DNA of 64,000 bases from Pseudomonadota bacterium. GTDB taxonomy: Bacteria > Desulfobacterota > Binatia > Binatales > Binataceae. The notes beneath the pieces are model-generated. The model was not told the origin of the DNA and ran no database searches. It saw nothing but the letters and a program-made list of their open reading frames with translations. The DNA lies in contig JAJPIL010000028.1 of assembly GCA_021324755.1 (NCBI GenBank), positions 121,559 to 185,558 of the forward strand, in the 5' to 3' direction. Below, piece after piece: positions 56,046 through 64,000 of this stretch (position 1 is its first letter; the number at the start of each line of letters is the position of its first letter). A program made the translations under genes and the position numbers.

Positions 56046-57275
56046 GTGGCCAAAACTTTAGATGTTACGATGCGCCCTGAGGTCGCTTTGATACTCAGGG
56101 CGAGCGCTTATGCCTTGGGCGACTACCGGCGTTTACAGAAGGGGAATGAGGCAAACTGGCGCGACCTTGACTGGCCCAAGGTTAGGGCCCTTGCGCTGCG
56201 AAACGGGGTGTTGCCTCTTGTGTACTCTTATTTTACCGAACAGCTCGAACCGAACGAAAAGCTGGGGGAACTTGAAACACTTTTCCGCCTGAACGCTGTC
56301 CGCAGCTATCACATAACCCAAGAATTAGTTCGCCTCGTCGAACTTTTTAAGGAACGCCAAATTCCCGCCATCCCGTTTAAGGGCGCGACGTTGGCTCAAC
56401 AGCTCTATGGCAACGTGGCAATGGGCCAGTTCGTAGACCTCGACTTTTTCGTTAAGCGCGAAACCCTTGAAGACGTCGCGCGAACCCTCGCAGAAGCTGG
56501 GTACGTAACAGACTTCGACAGCCGCTACGCTGTTCGAAGCGATTTCTTTAACGTTTGCGAAACCCAGTTTAACAACCTAAAAGCACGCACCGTGGTCGAC
56601 CTCCATTGGAAGGTCGTACCCGATAGGCTTTCGCCTGGGCCAGACGTCGAGTCCCTTATTGGCCGCGCGCAGCAGTTAAACTTAAACGACATCACAATTC
56701 CGATTCTTGCGCCTGCTGACCATTTGCACGTACTGTGCATCCAGCAATGCCGCGATGGATGGGAGAAACTGTCGGCAATATGCGCGGTGGCGGGGCTTGC
56801 ACGCCTTGTGGAAGAGGACGACTGGGAGATGTTGACTGAAGAGGCTTCCAGGTATGGAAGCCTCAACATGGTGCTGTTAGGTCTTGCATTAGCTGAATGT
56901 CTGTTGGACCTGTCCCTTCCGGATAAAATCAGGCAGCGAATAAGAAAGAAGAATCAGCTCTTTAGCCGGTTGGTTCGTGACATAGCAAACCGCCTGTTTA
57001 CCCAAACTAATGCAAGGCTCAGCGCGATCAGCCAATGGCTGCAAGAGGTTCTGTTTCCCGTAAGGCTTATTGAGCGCCGACAGGATGGCATCCGCTACCT
57101 TTTAGCGCGGGCCCTGCGCCCGACGATTCGAGATTGGGTGTTCCTTCCGATGCCAGAGTCGCTGTTCCTCCTTTACTACTTAGTGCGACCATTACGGCTG
57201 TTGGTGAACGGGGCCGGCCAGTTGGCTGGTTTGTTTAGCGACGGAACACTTAAACAACTTTCTTACGATCCCTAA
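56046..57275 (+). CDS. Lasso-cluster nucleotidyltransferase (NTP_transf_5)
   Basis: About 409 residues from the GTG at 56046 (ATG at 56070 is the alternative; the open frame extends back to 55902 inside the kinase gene). The nucleotidyltransferase core is IPAIPFKGATLAQQLYGNVA followed by the metal-binding DLDFFVKRE near residue 145, typical of PF14907. A long helical C-terminal part follows. Family members occur in lasso clusters with a kinase; the pseudomycoidin example, PsmN, has been reported to add sugar to the phosphorylated peptide. It ends directly against the exporter start. Confidence 0.87.
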   Translation: MAKTLDVTMRPEVALILRASAYALGDYRRLQKGNEANWRDLDWPKVRALALRNGVLPLVYSYFTEQLEPNEKLGELETLFRLNAVRSYHITQELVRLVELFKERQIPAIPFKGATLAQQLYGNVAMGQFVDLDFFVKRETLEDVARTLAEAGYVTDFDSRYAVRSDFFNVCETQFNNLKARTVVDLHWKVVPDRLSPGPDVESLIGRAQQLNLNDITIPILAPADHLHVLCIQQCRDGWEKLSAICAVAGLARLVEEDDWEMLTEEASRYGSLNMVLLGLALAECLLDLSLPDKIRQRIRKKNQLFSRLVRDIANRLFTQTNARLSAISQWLQEVLFPVRLIERRQDGIRYLLARALRPTIRDWVFLPMPESLFLLYYLVRPLRLLVNGAGQLAGLFSDGTLKQLSYDP

Positions 57276-59075
57276 ATGAGTGCGAAGACAGTCTCGGCTT
57301 ATGTGAAAAGCCTCGCGCGGTTAGGGCGCGTAAAACTTCTAACTGCTGTGGCGCTCATCGTCGGCTGTTCTATGTTGGAAGGGGCAAGTTTGCTCCTAAT
57401 TCTTCCGATCCTGCACGCCGCAGGTTTCTCTTTACCCGGTCTCGTAGCGATTGACCGTTACGCTGAGCTCGTAGTTGCGCTGCTGCGCCGTGTCGGGCTT
57501 ACGATGACGTTGGGCTCCCTTTTGGCCGTCTGGCTGGCAGCGTTAAGCGCAAGGGCGCTTTTGGTGCGCCAGCGCAACTTGTCGATTTTGAAACTGCAAC
57601 AAAACTATGAAAAGACGTTGCGCACACGTCTTTATGGAGCGATTGTCAACGCTAACTGGCTGTTCCTGTGCCGCTTTCGCGGCTCTAACTTGGTTGACGC
57701 ATTGACCGTGGAAATATCGCGGCTCGGTCAGGCAACGTATAGTTTGCTGAGCTTCGTTGCGACTGCCACGGTGATGGCGAGCTACGTCTATTTTGCTTTC
57801 AAGCTTTCCCCAACCATTACCGCGCTGGTCGGATTCTGCGCACTCTGTTTGGCTCTTTTGTCGCGCGGGCGAACTCGTAGGCTTAGCGCAAGCGGCAGCG
57901 AGCTATCACGCGCATTTAATGACATCTGCGCCGCCACGGTCGAGCAAATCGGAACTCTAAAGGCGACCAAAGCCTATAACGCCGAAAAAATTAATTGTGC
58001 GGTGTTCGCCGCTGTCGCAAATCGAATCGCCGATACTTATCTAGAAATCGGACGCCACCTCGAAGCCAGCTATCTTTGGTTCGAACTGGGCTCGGCGCTG
58101 ATCCTGGCGGCTTTACTTTACCTCGCGATCGACGTCTTTTTTACTCCCCACGACCAAATAGTAGCACTCGTAGCGTTGTTCGCGCGGATGATGCCCCAGG
58201 CAAGTCGCCTGCAGAATAGGTTTCAGACCGCGCTCACGCTGTTACCCGCTTTCAAGACGATCTGCGAAATGGAAGCTCAGTGCATAGCAGCAGCTGAACC
58301 CGCCTTGCTGCGATCGGAACAGCGTGCGCCCGAGTTTTGTCGCGTGTTGCGCCTGGAAAACGTAAGCTTTAGTTACGATTCGAGGGAAGCCCCCGTACTT
58401 CACGACGTAACGATAGCGATTAATTGCGGCCAGATTACCGCGATCATCGGCCCGTCGGGAGCAGGAAAAAGCACGATTGCCGACATCCTGATGGGCTTGG
58501 TAACGCCGCAGCATGGTCGCGTGACGGTCGACGGTGTGGCGATGACCGAGCTTCAGATGCGCGCTTGGCGTGAGCGGGTCGGCTATGTAGCGCAAGACAC
58601 TTTCCTTCTTCACGACACTATCCGGGCAAACCTTCGCTGGGCGCACCCACAGGCGAGCGAAACTGAGATGTATCGGGCGCTTGAGATGGCAGCAGCAGGC
58701 GATTTTGTAGCGCGCTTGCCTAAAGGCCTTGATACGGTGGTTGGCGATCGAGGGATTTTGCTCTCTCACGGGGAGAGACAACGAATCGCCCTTGCCCGCG
58801 CCTTGCTGAGGCAACCTCAGTTGTTGGTTCTCGACGAAGCTTTGAACAGTCTCGACAGCGAAACCGAACAAAAGGTGTGGCGGGCGGTAGAGGGCTTGAG
58901 GGGCAAAGTCACCGTGATCGTGATCGCGCACCGACTTGCGACGGTTCGCTGGGCTGACATGATATACGTCGTCGAAAACGGAGAAGTCGTCGAAGCAGGC
59001 GACTTTAACGCGCTTTTCAACAATCAGAACGGACGCCTGCGCGCCCTTTTCGAGGCGCAAAAAGCTACGGCGTAA
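57276..59075 (+). CDS. Lasso-peptide ABC exporter D
   Basis: A 599-residue half-transporter: a transmembrane domain (about 1-310, six helices, first at LLTAVALIVGCSMLEGASLLL) fused to an ATPase. Walker A IIGPSGAGKSTIADIL is near residue 391, the Q-loop in VGYVAQDTFLL, signature LSHGERQRIALARALL near 495 (His in place of the common Gly), Walker B LLVLDEALNSLD near 515, and H-loop VIAHRLATV. It should export the mature lasso peptide and give self-immunity. No peptidase domain is attached. The ATG follows the preceding stop directly. Confidence 0.92.
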   Translation: MSAKTVSAYVKSLARLGRVKLLTAVALIVGCSMLEGASLLLILPILHAAGFSLPGLVAIDRYAELVVALLRRVGLTMTLGSLLAVWLAALSARALLVRQRNLSILKLQQNYEKTLRTRLYGAIVNANWLFLCRFRGSNLVDALTVEISRLGQATYSLLSFVATATVMASYVYFAFKLSPTITALVGFCALCLALLSRGRTRRLSASGSELSRAFNDICAATVEQIGTLKATKAYNAEKINCAVFAAVANRIADTYLEIGRHLEASYLWFELGSALILAALLYLAIDVFFTPHDQIVALVALFARMMPQASRLQNRFQTALTLLPAFKTICEMEAQCIAAAEPALLRSEQRAPEFCRVLRLENVSFSYDSREAPVLHDVTIAINCGQITAIIGPSGAGKSTIADILMGLVTPQHGRVTVDGVAMTELQMRAWRERVGYVAQDTFLLHDTIRANLRWAHPQASETEMYRALEMAAAGDFVARLPKGLDTVVGDRGILLSHGERQRIALARALLRQPQLLVLDEALNSLDSETEQKVWRAVEGLRGKVTVIVIAHRLATVRWADMIYVVENGEVVEAGDFNALFNNQNGRLRALFEAQKATA

Positions 59076-59156
59076 CAGAACCGACGTCTGGTCGCGCAGC
59101 GATAAACCAGTTACCCTAATCGTGGTAGACGCACGCTGGTTCAGCGTTCTCGAATT

Positions 59157-60092
59157 ATGGCCCGAAAGCGCACGATGGTGGTCATCGGAGGAGCCGGATT
59201 TATCGGCTCTCATCTTGTGGATGCGCTGCTGGAGCGCGGCTTTGCCGTGCGCGTAATCGACAACTTCGCCACCGGCCGACCCGAGAACGTCAACCCCGCC
59301 GCTGACCTTATCGAGCATGACATACGTCGACTCGAGGGTCTTAGTAACCACCTTCGCGACGCTGACTGCGTCTTTCATTTGGCCGCGCTGCCGCGCGTAA
59401 GCCTATCGGTAGAAAAGCCCGTCGACACTCATCTGACGAACGCCCTGGGAACATTGAACGTGCTCGAGGCTACGCGCAAAGCAGAGGTGAGGCGAGTCGT
59501 TTATGCAAGCTCTTCTTCCGTGTACGGCGAACAAGAGGTTCTTCCGCTGCGCGAGACGATGACACCAAACCCTTTGAGTCCCTACGCCGCGCAAAAACTC
59601 GCCGGAGAGCAGTACATGCGGCTTTTCAGTCGCCTCTACCGGCTCGAAACCGTCGTACTTCGTTACTTCAACGTCTACGGGCCCCGGATGCAGACCGACG
59701 GACCGTACGCGACCGTGGTAGCCGCATTTTTAGAGGCGCGCCGGCGCGGCCTTCCAATGACTATCTATGGCGACGGTGAGCAAACCCGTGACTTCACTTA
59801 CGTGAGCGACGCCGTAGAGGCCACGATACGCGCGTCGTCTAGCGCCGTGACCGACGGTCGGCCGATCAATGTCGGCTCGGGCCGCGCACTTAGTGTCAAC
59901 CGGATCGCAACGCTAATCGGTGGACCGACAGTCTATGCCCCATCCAGATTGGCCGAGCCACGCCATACGCTGGCGGACATCACTTTGGCTAACCGCCTGC
60001 TGGGGTGGTATCCTAGGGTCACTGCTGAACAAGGTATCGCCATGCTTCTTAAAGACGCGGCTAGTCCGCTTGAGCGCCGGTTGGTGAAGTAG
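59157..60092 (+). CDS. NAD-dependent sugar epimerase/dehydratase (UDP-glucose 4-epimerase-like)
   Basis: An extended SDR protein of 311 residues: NAD motif VIGGAGFIGSHLVDALL, the acidic DNFATGRPENV, VFHLAALPRVSLSVEKP, catalytic ASSSSVYG and SPYAAQKLAGEQYMRL (the YxxxK pair), RYFNVYGPRM, and GDGEQTRDFTYVSDAVEA. It probably epimerises a UDP-hexose or -hexosamine. The exact substrate cannot be set from sequence. It lies between the lasso exporter and hisH, and may serve surface polysaccharide synthesis. Confidence 0.9.
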   Translation: MARKRTMVVIGGAGFIGSHLVDALLERGFAVRVIDNFATGRPENVNPAADLIEHDIRRLEGLSNHLRDADCVFHLAALPRVSLSVEKPVDTHLTNALGTLNVLEATRKAEVRRVVYASSSSVYGEQEVLPLRETMTPNPLSPYAAQKLAGEQYMRLFSRLYRLETVVLRYFNVYGPRMQTDGPYATVVAAFLEARRRGLPMTIYGDGEQTRDFTYVSDAVEATIRASSSAVTDGRPINVGSGRALSVNRIATLIGGPTVYAPSRLAEPRHTLADITLANRLLGWYPRVTAEQGIAMLLKDAASPLERRLVK

Positions 60093-60176
60093 CTACATGC
60101 TCTGCAACACATCCAGGACAAGCACGGCGCCTTTCTTTGAGGGTGCTGTCACAACTTTGCCTTGGTCTGAGCATTT

Positions 60177-60791
60177 ATGATCGCAATCGTCGATTACCGT
60201 GCCGGTAATCTTGCAAGCGTTGCAAGAGCCCTAGATTTTCTCGGCTACCGGCACACGGTTACTGATCGAGCTGACGTTCTTGCAAAGGCCGAACGTATAA
60301 TCCTTCCAGGTGTTGGCGCGGCCGGCGCGGCTATGGAAAATTTGCGCCAATTGGGGCTCGACCGCGCATTGCGTCGTGAGATAATCGAATCTGGTAAGCC
60401 GTTTCTAGGTATCTGTATCGGTATTCAAATATTGCTAGAGGCAAGCGAAGAGGACAACGCCACCTGTCTTGGGATAATCCAGGGCAAGGCCGTACGCTTT
60501 CCGACCACGATTAACGGTCGCAAGCTTAAGGTACCCCAAATCGGCTGGAATCGAGTTCGCCTGATACGAGAGCATCCTCTGTTCAAGGGGATCGGCGACG
60601 GTAACTACTTCTACTTCGTTAACTCATATTACCCAAAGCCCCATGACCCGCAACTTGTGCTGGCAACTGCTGAGTACGGAGTCGAATTTTGCGCGGCGCT
60701 GGCCTGGCAGAACGTGATGGCCACGCAGTTCCATGTGGAGAAGAGCGGCGAGGCGGGGCTCGAAGTGTTAAACAATTTTTGCCGCTGGTAG
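60177..60791 (+). CDS. hisH: Imidazole glycerol phosphate synthase glutamine amidotransferase subunit
   Basis: A 204-residue class-I glutaminase that supplies ammonia to HisF in histidine synthesis. Catalytic Cys lies in [15 protein letters not shown], and His and Glu in [14 protein letters not shown] (HVEKS instead of the common HPEKS). The oxyanion region [15 protein letters not shown] is typical. hisF follows 11 bases downstream. Other his genes are absent here, so a paralogue used in sugar amidation is a minor alternative. Confidence 0.93.
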   Translation: MIAIVDYRAGNLASVARALDFLGYRHTVTDRADVLAKAERIILPGVGAAGAAMENLRQLGLDRALRREIIESGKPFLGICIGIQILLEASEEDNATCLGIIQGKAVRFPTTINGRKLKVPQIGWNRVRLIREHPLFKGIGDGNYFYFVNSYYPKPHDPQLVLATAEYGVEFCAALAWQNVMATQFHVEKSGEAGLEVLNNFCRW

Positions 60792-60802
60792 AAGTCGTAT
60801 CG

Positions 60803-61597
60803 ATGCTGTCACGTCGAATCATACCGTGTCTTGACGTTCGCGCTGGCAAGGTCACCAAAGGCGTGACTTTCCTTGACAACCGCGACGTCGGCGATCCTGT
60901 GGCGATGGCGCGATACTATTATGAGCAAGGTGCCGACGAAATTGTTTTCTACGACATCACCGCCTCGAACGAGCGGCGAAGAATAATTCTCGACGTCGTG
61001 GCACGGGTGGCGCGCGAAATTTTCATTCCGTTCACCGTCGGCGGAGGGTTGCGCGACCTTAGCGACATTCGAGCGGTGCTTCTGGCTGGAGCAGAAAAGA
61101 TCTCGATCGACTCAGGAGCGGTCCGTAATCCGAAGCTTATTTCGGAAGCGGCGCGAGCCTTCGGAAGCCAGTGCGTAGTGCTGTCGATGCAGGTTGCGCG
61201 TCGGCCTCCATCGCCAAACATACCTTCTGGTTACGAAGTTTTTATCGACGGCGGGCGCCAGGCGACCGGAATTGACGCCATACAATGGGCCAAACGGGGC
61301 GAAGAACTAGGGGCCGGCGAGCTATGCATCAACTCGATCGACCGCGACGGGACCGCTCTCGGCTACGAGCTCGAGCTTACCAGGCAGATCGTCGAAGCCG
61401 TCAGCATCCCAGTCATCGCTTCGGGCGGCGCGGGCTCCCCACATCACGTACTCGAAGCTTTCGTCCAAGCGGGAGCTGACGCTGCGATCGTTGCCTCCAT
61501 CGTCCATTACGGACGATATACAATTCCTGAGATCAAACGTTATCTGCACGAACATGGCGTGCCGGTTCGGCAAGCGTTCGTGCGTCGGGGGGAGTAA
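60803..61597 (+). CDS. hisF: Imidazole glycerol phosphate synthase cyclase subunit, with unusual catalytic position
   Basis: A 264-residue TIM-barrel cyclase. From the ATG at 60803 it shows [18 protein letters not shown] (the first catalytic Asp, D11 type), [26 protein letters not shown] and [17 protein letters not shown]. The strand that normally reads VVAIDAKR, with the general acid Asp130, here reads [10 protein letters not shown], so Asp is replaced by Gln. A 14-residue longer loop follows. The enzyme may still function if this is a lineage variant, or be a specialised paralogue. It is coupled to hisH and ribH. Confidence 0.88.
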   Translation: MLSRRIIPCLDVRAGKVTKGVTFLDNRDVGDPVAMARYYYEQGADEIVFYDITASNERRRIILDVVARVAREIFIPFTVGGGLRDLSDIRAVLLAGAEKISIDSGAVRNPKLISEAARAFGSQCVVLSMQVARRPPSPNIPSGYEVFIDGGRQATGIDAIQWAKRGEELGAGELCINSIDRDGTALGYELELTRQIVEAVSIPVIASGGAGSPHHVLEAFVQAGADAAIVASIVHYGRYTIPEIKRYLHEHGVPVRQAFVRRGE

Positions 61598-61600
61598 ATC

Positions 61601-62017
61601 GTGAAGATCGCGTTAGTCGTCTCAGAGTTTAACTTCGACGTAACGTCCTTGATGCTCGCCCGCGCTCAAGCTCACGCCGCTTTTCTCGGGGCTGAAGTAA
61701 GCCACGTCGTGCACGTGCCCGGCGTCTTCGACATGGGACCTGTCGTCAAACGCCTGCTCAGGCGCAAAGACGTCGACGGAGTGGTAATTCTTGGCGCGGT
61801 AATAAAAGGAGAAACCAAGCACGACGAGGCTATCATGGGTGCCGTCACCAAGATAGCCGCCGATCTAGCGGTCCAGTTCGAAAAGCCCGTCGGTCTAGGC
61901 GTTACCGGACCGGGAATGGACCGAATGCAAGCGCTGGATCGAATCGACAACGCGAAAAACGCGGTAGAGTCGGTCGTCCGCTCGATAGTCGCTCTGAAAA
62001 AACTCGATGAAACTTAA
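61601..62017 (+). CDS. ribH: 6,7-dimethyl-8-ribityllumazine synthase
   Basis: A 138-residue riboflavin pathway enzyme, slightly short (about 155 in E. coli). Typical parts are VVSEFNFDVTSLML, the VPGVFDMGPVVKRLL segment, GVVILGAVIKGETKHDEAI with the catalytic His, and VGLGVTGPGMDRMQALDRI. In the common motif, GAF/GVL versions vary. GTG start with GGGGGGAG upstream. It begins 3 bases after hisF, an unusual neighbour pair. Other riboflavin genes are not in the window. Confidence 0.93.
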   Translation: MKIALVVSEFNFDVTSLMLARAQAHAAFLGAEVSHVVHVPGVFDMGPVVKRLLRRKDVDGVVILGAVIKGETKHDEAIMGAVTKIAADLAVQFEKPVGLGVTGPGMDRMQALDRIDNAKNAVESVVRSIVALKKLDET

Positions 62018-62158
62018 TGGGTTAAAAACAAAGATCTGGAAGAAAGACTTTCTTCTTTGACGTAAGTCTAAGAGCACTGCCGCAGGCATTAGGTATGCAA
62101 CCGGGCTCTGGACGTTTTGCTTTCCAGCGGCCTGGTCTCAGAGGCTCGCCTCTCTACA

Positions 62159-62205
62159 CCGCCGCTCAACTGCGCTGAGGGGGCGGAGTTATTTATTTGT
62201 TTGAA
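62159..62205 (+). terminator. Candidate rho-independent terminator after ribH
   Basis: An imperfect hairpin CCGCCGCTCA at 62159-62168 with TGAGGGGGCGG at 62177-62187, followed by the T-rich AGTTATTTATTTGTTTG. An AT-rich inverted repeat GAAGAAAG-A-CTTTCTTC also lies at 62039-62055, just behind ribH. The first is the better terminator. Confidence 0.45.
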
Positions 62206-62255
62206 AAAATTGTTATGCTGCTGGCGGAAGTTGTCCGGGGGGCTTCGAGTTATCA

Positions 62256-63290
62256 GTGAGCCACGAACATAAAAATCTCGAGAATTACGAAGTGGAAAGC
62301 GAGCTGCTCGAATTTTGCCGCTTCCACACGCTTGACTCTGAAGCGCAAATCGAGGACCTGAAACCGCTTCCAGGCCATGCGGGTCTGAGTTACAGTTTTC
62401 GCCTTGTAGATCGTCGTCAATCGAGAAACCTTGTCCTCAGACTTGCTCCACGCGGTGTCAGAGCCGCGGGTCCGGCCGATGTAGTTCGCCAGGGGCGGAT
62501 CATGGCGTCGCTCAACGCCACGGGCCTGCCGGTGCCTCGCGTGCTATGGTTCGGCGACGACTTGCGATGGTTCGGCAGGCCGTACTGTATCGTCGAGCTC
62601 GTGGAAGGAAGCAGTCTAGCGCGTGGCGACCAAATTCTGACGTCACCCGACCGCGACGCTCGCATCGAGGCCGTGCTGCGCGTGATGGTTACCCTTCATA
62701 AACTCGACTGGCGAGAGATGGTTCAATCGTGGGGGCCAGTCGTAAGCACCGAAGCAGAATTGGCCCGGATCGACGGCTTGCTCGAGCGGCCAACGCTCGA
62801 TTACGGGCTCGTTCGCTCGCTCGCGCCGCTGGGCGAGCAGCTACGAAAAACGCTCGCTGGTGACGGGCCAGTCGGATGCGTGCACGGCGACTTCCAATGG
62901 ACCAACCTTTTGTTTGACGGACCGCGCGTCGCCGCGCTGCTCGACTGGGAACTGGCCATGATCGGTCCTACAACGCTTGACCTGGCTTGGCTCTGTTTGT
63001 TTTCTGACCCTGAAAGCTGGGCAACCGACATTCTTATTCCTAAATTCGCTCCAGCCCCTGAAGAGCTGGTCGCGCTTTATGAAGAGCTCTCAGCTGAACC
63101 TGTGAACGAGCGGGTCGTCCGCTGGTTTAGAGCTTTTTCCGCATACCGTTTCGGAGCCATAACGGTATTCAATCTGATGCTTCATCGACGAGGAAAGCGC
63201 GTGGACCCAGTGTGGGAAATACTAGCGTCTTCGGTTCCGCGCATGGTCGAGCGAGCACTCGAGCTTTGCGCCTCAATTTCCAGTTGCTAG
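62256..63290 (+). CDS. Aminoglycoside-phosphotransferase-fold protein
   Basis: A 344-residue protein of the APH/choline kinase superfamily. It has the kinase-type N-lobe (LSYSFRLVDRRQSRNLVLRLA), catalytic loop GCVHGDFQWTNLLFDG near residue 208 and metal-binding ALLDWELAMIGPTTLDLAWL. This resembles the phosphotransferase family often found next to acyl-CoA dehydrogenases, whose substrate is usually unknown. It starts with GTG. A true antibiotic kinase is unlikely from the context. Confidence 0.87.
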   Translation: MSHEHKNLENYEVESELLEFCRFHTLDSEAQIEDLKPLPGHAGLSYSFRLVDRRQSRNLVLRLAPRGVRAAGPADVVRQGRIMASLNATGLPVPRVLWFGDDLRWFGRPYCIVELVEGSSLARGDQILTSPDRDARIEAVLRVMVTLHKLDWREMVQSWGPVVSTEAELARIDGLLERPTLDYGLVRSLAPLGEQLRKTLAGDGPVGCVHGDFQWTNLLFDGPRVAALLDWELAMIGPTTLDLAWLCLFSDPESWATDILIPKFAPAPEELVALYEELSAEPVNERVVRWFRAFSAYRFGAITVFNLMLHRRGKRVDPVWEILASSVPRMVERALELCASISSC

Positions 63291-63539
63291 GCGAGCCGAC
63301 CATCTAAACCAAACCCCATCCCCAAGTGGTCATTCACGGGCCGGCTACAAGTCGGCCTCCGATCTGAGCGAAAACTATAGTCGGGCTGAAGAAGGCACGC
63401 GACGTTGAAGTGACAAGAAACTGCCACTACTGACGTCCGTTCGTCGCCCCATCCTGGCCTTTCTGGAAAAAGGTTAAGCCTGAGCTCATTTGCGCTTCAA
63501 AAAGAGCAAATTACTCAAGCGGCTCGAGGTTTGCTCTGA

Positions 63540-64000
63540 ATGGATTACGCGCAAGCAACACACGCAATAACGCTTTTGATTTTGCGCGAACGGAACGCGA
63601 TCGGAGTTGCCGAGAACGGTACTTCGCGAATCTTTTATGGCCGACCCATAGTCAGCAGAAGGGCGTTACGACTTGGCGCGCTCGTGGCGGCGGAAATCGA
63701 ACCAGCTGCGAACAAAAGCGTAGATACCGTCGGCTTTCGGGCAGTGAGCGAGGAGGTGAAAAGAGAACTTTCGCAGCAGGCGCAAGAGCTTGCTCGGCTC
63801 TCTACGCGATTGCCGAGTTCGGTCGCGGAGACGCAAAAGTCGGCGATCGAGCGGGAGCTTCAAGTTAACGTAGAGGAGCTGGCCGCGCGGGGTGAGCGGC
63901 TGGGGCAGATGGTGGGGCAGTCGGAGCTGATGCGCGGGGTGTTCGCTGCGATTCGTCGGCTCGGTCCCTACCGCACCACGGTGATGATTCAGGGCGAGTC
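63540..64000 (+). CDS. Sigma-54-dependent transcriptional activator, N-terminal part, cut by window end
   Basis: An open frame without stops runs from 63540 to the last base. Residues about 75-125 form a coiled linker (SEEVKRELSQQAQELARLST, then a second Glu/Leu-rich helix). The end reads MVGQSELMRGVFAAIRRLG then YRTTVMIQGES, the start of an AAA+ sigma-54 interaction domain up to the Walker A. The real start may be the ATG at 63540 or a GTG at 63744 inside it; the first 65 residues are not recognised. The rest of the gene lies outside the window, so its targets are unknown. Confidence 0.8.
   Translation, partial: MDYAQATHAITLLILRERNAIGVAENGTSRIFYGRPIVSRRALRLGALVAAEIEPAANKSVDTVGFRAVSEEVKRELSQQAQELARLSTRLPSSVAETQKSAIERELQVNVEELAARGERLGQMVGQSELMRGVFAAIRRLGPYRTTVMIQGE

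Noticed and set aside
63666..63863. Minus-strand 65-residue frame
   Set aside because: It lies opposite the sigma-54 activator start, which has a clear protein signature; the minus frame is a shadow.

Overview
The window looks like part of a chromosome from a Gram-negative bacterium of moderate GC content, probably from a little-studied proteobacterial or deltaproteobacterial-like lineage. That rests on the LPS-export ATPase LptB, an outer-membrane polysaccharide export lipoprotein, several lipobox lipoproteins, a beta-barrel-like protein, heptose biosynthesis and Fur-type regulation. I cannot name the species from sequence alone. No rRNA, tRNA, CRISPR array, insertion sequence or prophage was seen.

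Region 1 (1-23.1 kb) is an exopolysaccharide locus, mostly on the + strand. It encodes a Wza-type lipoprotein, a Wzz/GumC chain-length protein, an ExeA-type ATPase fused to LysM and a CpsD-like protein that has lost its Walker A lysine. Next comes a WlbA/WlbB/WlbC-like set for a 3-amino uronic acid nucleotide sugar, an initiating phosphoglycosyltransferase, a Wzx-type flippase, two glycosyltransferases, two proteins of the polysaccharide deacetylase fold and a short UDP-sugar-dehydrogenase-like protein. A truncated DUF262 gene follows, then a sigma-54 response regulator, a histidine kinase and a lipoprotein. The set resembles exosortase-A/PEP-CTERM-associated EPS loci, but no exosortase or Wzy polymerase is in view.

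Region 2 (23.2-36.2 kb) is mixed. It holds clpP, lptB and a gamma-glutamyltransferase on the - strand, a type III polyketide synthase with an isoprenylcysteine-methyltransferase-like partner, an AceE-like transketolase, and a three-gene - strand operon (cupredoxin, CxxCH haem-binding-domain protein, outer-membrane protein) behind a strong Fur-box-like site. A DUF3833 lipoprotein and a D-2-hydroxyacid dehydrogenase complete it. Region 3 (36.8-41.9 kb) is a complete ureABCEFGD urease operon. Region 4 (42.2-51.4 kb) has a lytic transglycosylase, bifunctional hldE, gmd, a cupin, a YjbQ-family protein and cobalamin-dependent metH.

Region 5 (51.9-59.1 kb) is the highlight: a compact lasso-peptide cluster in the order B1 (PqqD-like RRE), B2 (leader protease), C (cyclase), A (61-residue precursor), HprK-like kinase, NTP_transf_5 nucleotidyltransferase and ABC exporter. 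The precursor has the exact YxxPxLx3Gx5T leader signature. Its predicted 16-residue core has one acidic residue and ends in Arg rather than the Ser modified in known phosphorylated lasso peptides.

Region 6 (59.1-64.0 kb) has an SDR sugar epimerase, hisH, a hisF whose usual catalytic Asp130 position reads Gln, ribH, an aminoglycoside-phosphotransferase-fold protein, and the 5' part of a sigma-54 activator gene that runs off the window end.
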